A DNA stretch of 8,518 nt. Origin: Myxococcales bacterium. GTDB taxonomy: Bacteria > Myxococcota_A > Bradymonadia > Bradymonadales > Bradymonadaceae. The notes under the pieces were generated by a model. It ran no database searches, was not told where the DNA came from, and saw only the letters and a program-made list of their open reading frames with translations. Positions within the stretch are counted from its first letter, which is position 1, and each line of letters begins with the position of its first letter. The translations under genes and the position numbers were made by a program. The DNA is taken from assembly GCA_007120615.1 (NCBI GenBank), contig SKNI01000352.1:1-8518 (forward strand), given 5' to 3'. Below, one piece after another: positions 6,111 to 8,518 of this stretch.

Positions 6111-8000
6111 ATGACAAAACGGTTCGAAGATGTGAGCGATCTGGTGGATATGATCATCGCCCGGCGGGGCAAGAGCCTGAAGGTGGGGTTTCCGCTGGGC
6201 CTTGGAAAACCCAATCATCTGGCCAACGAGCTCGTCGATCGGGCCGTGGCAGGTGAGATCGAATACCTGGAGATCTTTACGGCGCTGAGTCTTTCTCGAC
6301 CCCCGGACGGAACAAATGACCTGCAGCGAAGGCTGATGGCGCCCATCCTGGATCGTCTCTTCGGGGAGTATCCGGACCTCAAATTCGTGCAGATGCGGGC
6401 TCGAGGAGAGTTGCCCGATAATATCGTGGTCCACGAATTCTATTATACGCCGGGCTCTCTTTTATCGTCACAGATCGCACAGCGTCACTACAAAAGTGTC
6501 AATTTCACCGATGCCTTTCGAGAGATGCGCGACGCCGGCCTGGACTTGATCGGGCAGATGGTGGCACCGGGCGAGGAGGGAGGCTGGGATCTGAGTAGCA
6601 ATACGGATCTGTCGCTTTCGCTCTACGAGGCGATTCAGAAGATGGAGGAGTGCGAACAGCCACTTCTTGTCGCCCAGGTAAATCGACGGGCTCCGGCGAT
6701 GGGTTCTACCGCTGAGGTCGATGAAGATCTCTTCGACGCCATTTTGGACCATCCCAGATACGACCACGAATTATTCGGTCTGCCCAGCCTTCCGGTGTCC
6801 GATGCGGAGATCGCGATCGGGCTTCGGGTGGCGTCGCTGCTTCGAGACGGAGGAACCGTTCAGATTGGAATCGGCGGCCTCGGTGAGGCGGTGAGTTGGG
6901 CGGCGATTCTTCGCCATACGACGCCGGGGCGGTATCGAGAATTGCTAGACGCCATCGGTTGGACCGGAGAAGAGAAGACCTTTGTCGAGACGTGGGGTGG
7001 GGTCAAAAAATTTGAGCAAGGGCTTTACGCAGCGAGCGAGATGTTTGTGGAGGGCCTTCTGCGGATGGCCAAGGCCGGGGTGTTGACCCGGCGGGTCGAT
7101 GATGGAGCTGTGCTCCACGCGGCGTTTTATCTGGGCTCTCCCCGGTTTTATGAGAGCCTTCGAGAGCTCTCACCGGCGATGCGAAAGCAACTCCAGATGC
7201 GCAGCGTCCTCTTTACCAATCTACTCTACGGCGACGAGGAGAAGAAGCGAGAGCAAAGGGCACATGCCCGGTTTATCAACTCCGCGATGATGGTCACCGC
7301 TCTGGGGGCCGTGGTCTCCGATGGTCTGGAAGACGGCCGGGTAGTGAGCGGTGTGGGCGGGCAATTTGAGTTTGTGGCTATGGCTCATGCACTGGACGAC
7401 GGACGTTCGGTCATTACCTTGCCGGCGACTCGAACGAGTAACGGGCAGGTGCGCTCCAATATCGTGTGGAATTATGGGCATTGCACCATTCCCCGTCACC
7501 TTCGTGATATCGTGGTCACCGAATATGGAATTGCCGATCTACGAGGGAAATCGGACGAGCAAATCGTAGAGGCCATGCTCGCCGTCTGTGACGCTCGATT
7601 TCAGGACGAGCTCGTGGAAGAGGCTAAAGAAGCAGGGAAGCTGGCTCAAGATTTTGAGGTTCCAGAGCATATGCGAAGAAATCGTCCCGAGGTATTGAGA
7701 GAGAATCTATTTCCTTTTCGACAGGATGGAACGGTGGCCCGTTGTCCCTTCGGCAGTTCGTTGACCGAAATCGAGTTGGATCTGGTAGAAGCCCTGCAGC
7801 ATCTTCGGGGCATCGCCGACGACCTGGGAGCCCGCCAAATTCCGGAGTTCTCGGCCACGGCCTTGATCAACGCCGCCCGAGTCGGTGGCAGTTGGGACGA
7901 ACATCTGGCTCGGATGGGGCTGAGCAACCCGGAGTCGATACAAGAGCGATTGATGCGGCGGGCCGTGGTATACGGTTTGCGGGCCAGAGATGGCCAATGA
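6111..8000 (+). CDS. Acetyl-CoA hydrolase/transferase family protein (long form)
   Basis: Predicted cytoplasmic enzyme of the class I CoA-transferase / acetyl-CoA hydrolase family, moving CoA between acyl groups or hydrolysing acyl-CoA via a glutamyl-CoA thioester. Substrate cannot be told from sequence. Residues 253-258 are the Gly-rich loop GIGGLG. E310 in SEMF matches the catalytic Glu of the HTEMFSDG motif in 4-hydroxybutyrate CoA-transferases, followed by AGVLTRR and the A-x-F-x-L-G-S segment (AAFYLGSPRFYESL, 337-350). The C-terminal domain shows INSAMMVTALGAVVSD (389-404), SGVGGQFEF (413-421) and the family signature VVTEYGIADLRGKS (468-481). At 629 residues it is about 200 longer than the usual 430. 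About 30 extra residues lie between the Gly loop and E310, and about 100 more follow the conserved core. It follows the lipoprotein gene by 50 bp and could be co-transcribed with it; no terminator is visible between them. Confidence 0.9.
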   Translation: MTKRFEDVSDLVDMIIARRGKSLKVGFPLGLGKPNHLANELVDRAVAGEIEYLEIFTALSLSRPPDGTNDLQRRLMAPILDRLFGEYPDLKFVQMRARGELPDNIVVHEFYYTPGSLLSSQIAQRHYKSVNFTDAFREMRDAGLDLIGQMVAPGEEGGWDLSSNTDLSLSLYEAIQKMEECEQPLLVAQVNRRAPAMGSTAEVDEDLFDAILDHPRYDHELFGLPSLPVSDAEIAIGLRVASLLRDGGTVQIGIGGLGEAVSWAAILRHTTPGRYRELLDAIGWTGEEKTFVETWGGVKKFEQGLYAASEMFVEGLLRMAKAGVLTRRVDDGAVLHAAFYLGSPRFYESLRELSPAMRKQLQMRSVLFTNLLYGDEEKKREQRAHARFINSAMMVTALGAVVSDGLEDGRVVSGVGGQFEFVAMAHALDDGRSVITLPATRTSNGQVRSNIVWNYGHCTIPRHLRDIVVTEYGIADLRGKSDEQIVEAMLAVCDARFQDELVEEAKEAGKLAQDFEVPEHMRRNRPEVLRENLFPFRQDGTVARCPFGSSLTEIELDLVEALQHLRGIADDLGARQIPEFSATALINAARVGGSWDEHLARMGLSNPESIQERLMRRAVVYGLRARDGQ

Positions 8001-8036
8001 ATGAAAAACGATGATTCACTGATTGAATGGCAATGA
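8001..8036 (+). other. Possible 11-residue leader ORF directly after the CoA-transferase stop
   Basis: The CoA-transferase stop TGA is immediately followed by ATG (TGAATG), which opens MKNDDSLIEWQ ending in TGA at 8034-8036. It lies out of frame with the kinase gene 55 bp further on. No Shine-Dalgarno precedes it, so it could only be reached by reinitiation after the upstream stop. Probably chance. Confidence 0.12.
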
Positions 8037-8091
8037 GTGCTGTGCGAGACTCGGCTGGCCAGATGGGGCCGCAGTTAAGGAGAGGAGAGTC

Positions 8092-8518
8092 ATGTCGGAT
8101 CGTGGAAACGAAGACGCAGAGTTGAAGCCGGGCGATAGCATTCAAAATCGCTATACGGTGGAGGGAAAGATCGGCAAAGGCGGTTTTGCGACCGTGTATA
8201 TCGCCCGAGACAAGGTCATCGACCGACCGGTGGCCATCAAAGTGTTAAAATTAAGTCTCTCCTCCGGCGGTGATCCCGAAGAGGTCCAGCGGACTCGAAA
8301 GCGATTTCTGCGTGAGGCGCGCCTGGCCGCCAGGATCAGCCATCAGAGCATCGTGGACATCTACGACTTTGGTTTGCTGGCCAACAGCGACGCACCTTTC
8401 ATCATCATGGAGTGTCTGGAAGGGCGAAATCTCTTCGACCAGATCCAGGGTGGGGGGCCGATGTCTCCGAGGTGGTTGCTGCCCAATTTTTGCGATCTTC
8501 TGGACGCGCTGGGAGAGG
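8092..8518 (+). CDS. Hanks-type serine/threonine protein kinase (3' partial)
   Basis: N-terminal 142 codons of a eukaryotic-like Ser/Thr kinase, transferring phosphate from ATP to proteins; the frame is open to the window edge. The short leader LKPGDSIQNRYTVEGKIGKG is typical of bacterial Hanks kinases. The Gly-rich loop is GKGGFATVY (28-36), in which the middle Gly of the usual GxGxxG is kept. The ATP-anchoring lysine is K50 in VAIKVL, and the helix-C glutamate is E75 in RFLREARLAARISH. The beta4 strand IVDIYDFG (87-94) and hinge FIIMECLEG (103-111) follow, then NLFDQI. The HRD and DFG motifs lie beyond the window, so activity and any C-terminal membrane, PEGA or TPR extension cannot be judged. 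The ATG is preceded by AAGGAG and GAGGAG (8077-8087), a strong ribosome site. Such kinases are numerous in myxobacteria and relatives; the target here is unknown. Confidence 0.92.
   Translation, partial: MSDRGNEDAELKPGDSIQNRYTVEGKIGKGGFATVYIARDKVIDRPVAIKVLKLSLSSGGDPEEVQRTRKRFLREARLAARISHQSIVDIYDFGLLANSDAPFIIMECLEGRNLFDQIQGGGPMSPRWLLPNFCDLLDALGE

Noticed and set aside
5835..6434. 199-codon open frame on the minus strand
   Set aside because: It spans the end of the lipoprotein gene, the spacer and the start of the CoA-transferase gene, both well supported on the plus strand. Its product has no recognisable motif.
8023..8051. Possible promoter TTGAAT-17 bp-GAGACT before the kinase gene
   Set aside because: The -10 box matches only 3 of 6 consensus bases, too weak to call.

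Overview
The window looks like a chromosomal segment of a myxobacterium-like or Bradymonadia-like bacterium (former Deltaproteobacteria). This is inferred from gene content: a PEGA-domain envelope protein, a cysteine-paired Sel1 lipoprotein with AgmX/PglI-type tails, and a Hanks-type Ser/Thr kinase, in moderately GC-rich DNA with purine-rich Shine-Dalgarno sites. There are no RNA genes, CRISPR arrays, insertion sequences or phage genes. It reads as an ordinary core or accessory region, not a mobile island.

Layout. Positions 3-1349 (+) hold the 3' part of a gene for a tandem-PEGA protein with a probable outer-membrane barrel at its C-terminus; its 5' end lies outside the window. It overlaps by 4 bp (ATGA) a secreted TPR-protein gene at 1346-2428 (+), so the two are probably translationally coupled and both products act in the periplasm or outer membrane. 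After a 110-bp gap with a plausible promoter and a small leader hairpin comes a YugP-type membrane zinc metallopeptidase (2539-3222, +). It converges, with only 27 bp between stop codons, on a YdjI-like SPFH protein carrying two C-terminal zinc ribbons (3250-4395, -). The SPFH gene has its own sigma70-like promoter in the 204-bp divergent region 4396-4599.

To the right, a large lipoprotein gene (4600-6060, +) encodes four disulfide-type Sel1 repeats followed by two AgmX/PglI-like tail domains. It is followed by an unusually long acetyl-CoA hydrolase/transferase (6111-8000, +). Last comes the N-terminal part of a Ser/Thr protein kinase (8092-8518, +), cut by the right edge.

How they fit together. 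Most products are envelope-associated: PEGA/barrel, TPR, YugP, SPFH and Sel1 lipoprotein. The CoA-transferase is the one clear metabolic enzyme. The SPFH/zinc-peptidase pair suggests membrane quality control, but convergent genes do not share a transcript, so any functional link is inference. I did not find a clearly new multi-gene system. The most distinctive items are the Sel1-AgmX lipoprotein architecture, the SPFH/YugP adjacency and the enlarged CoA-transferase.
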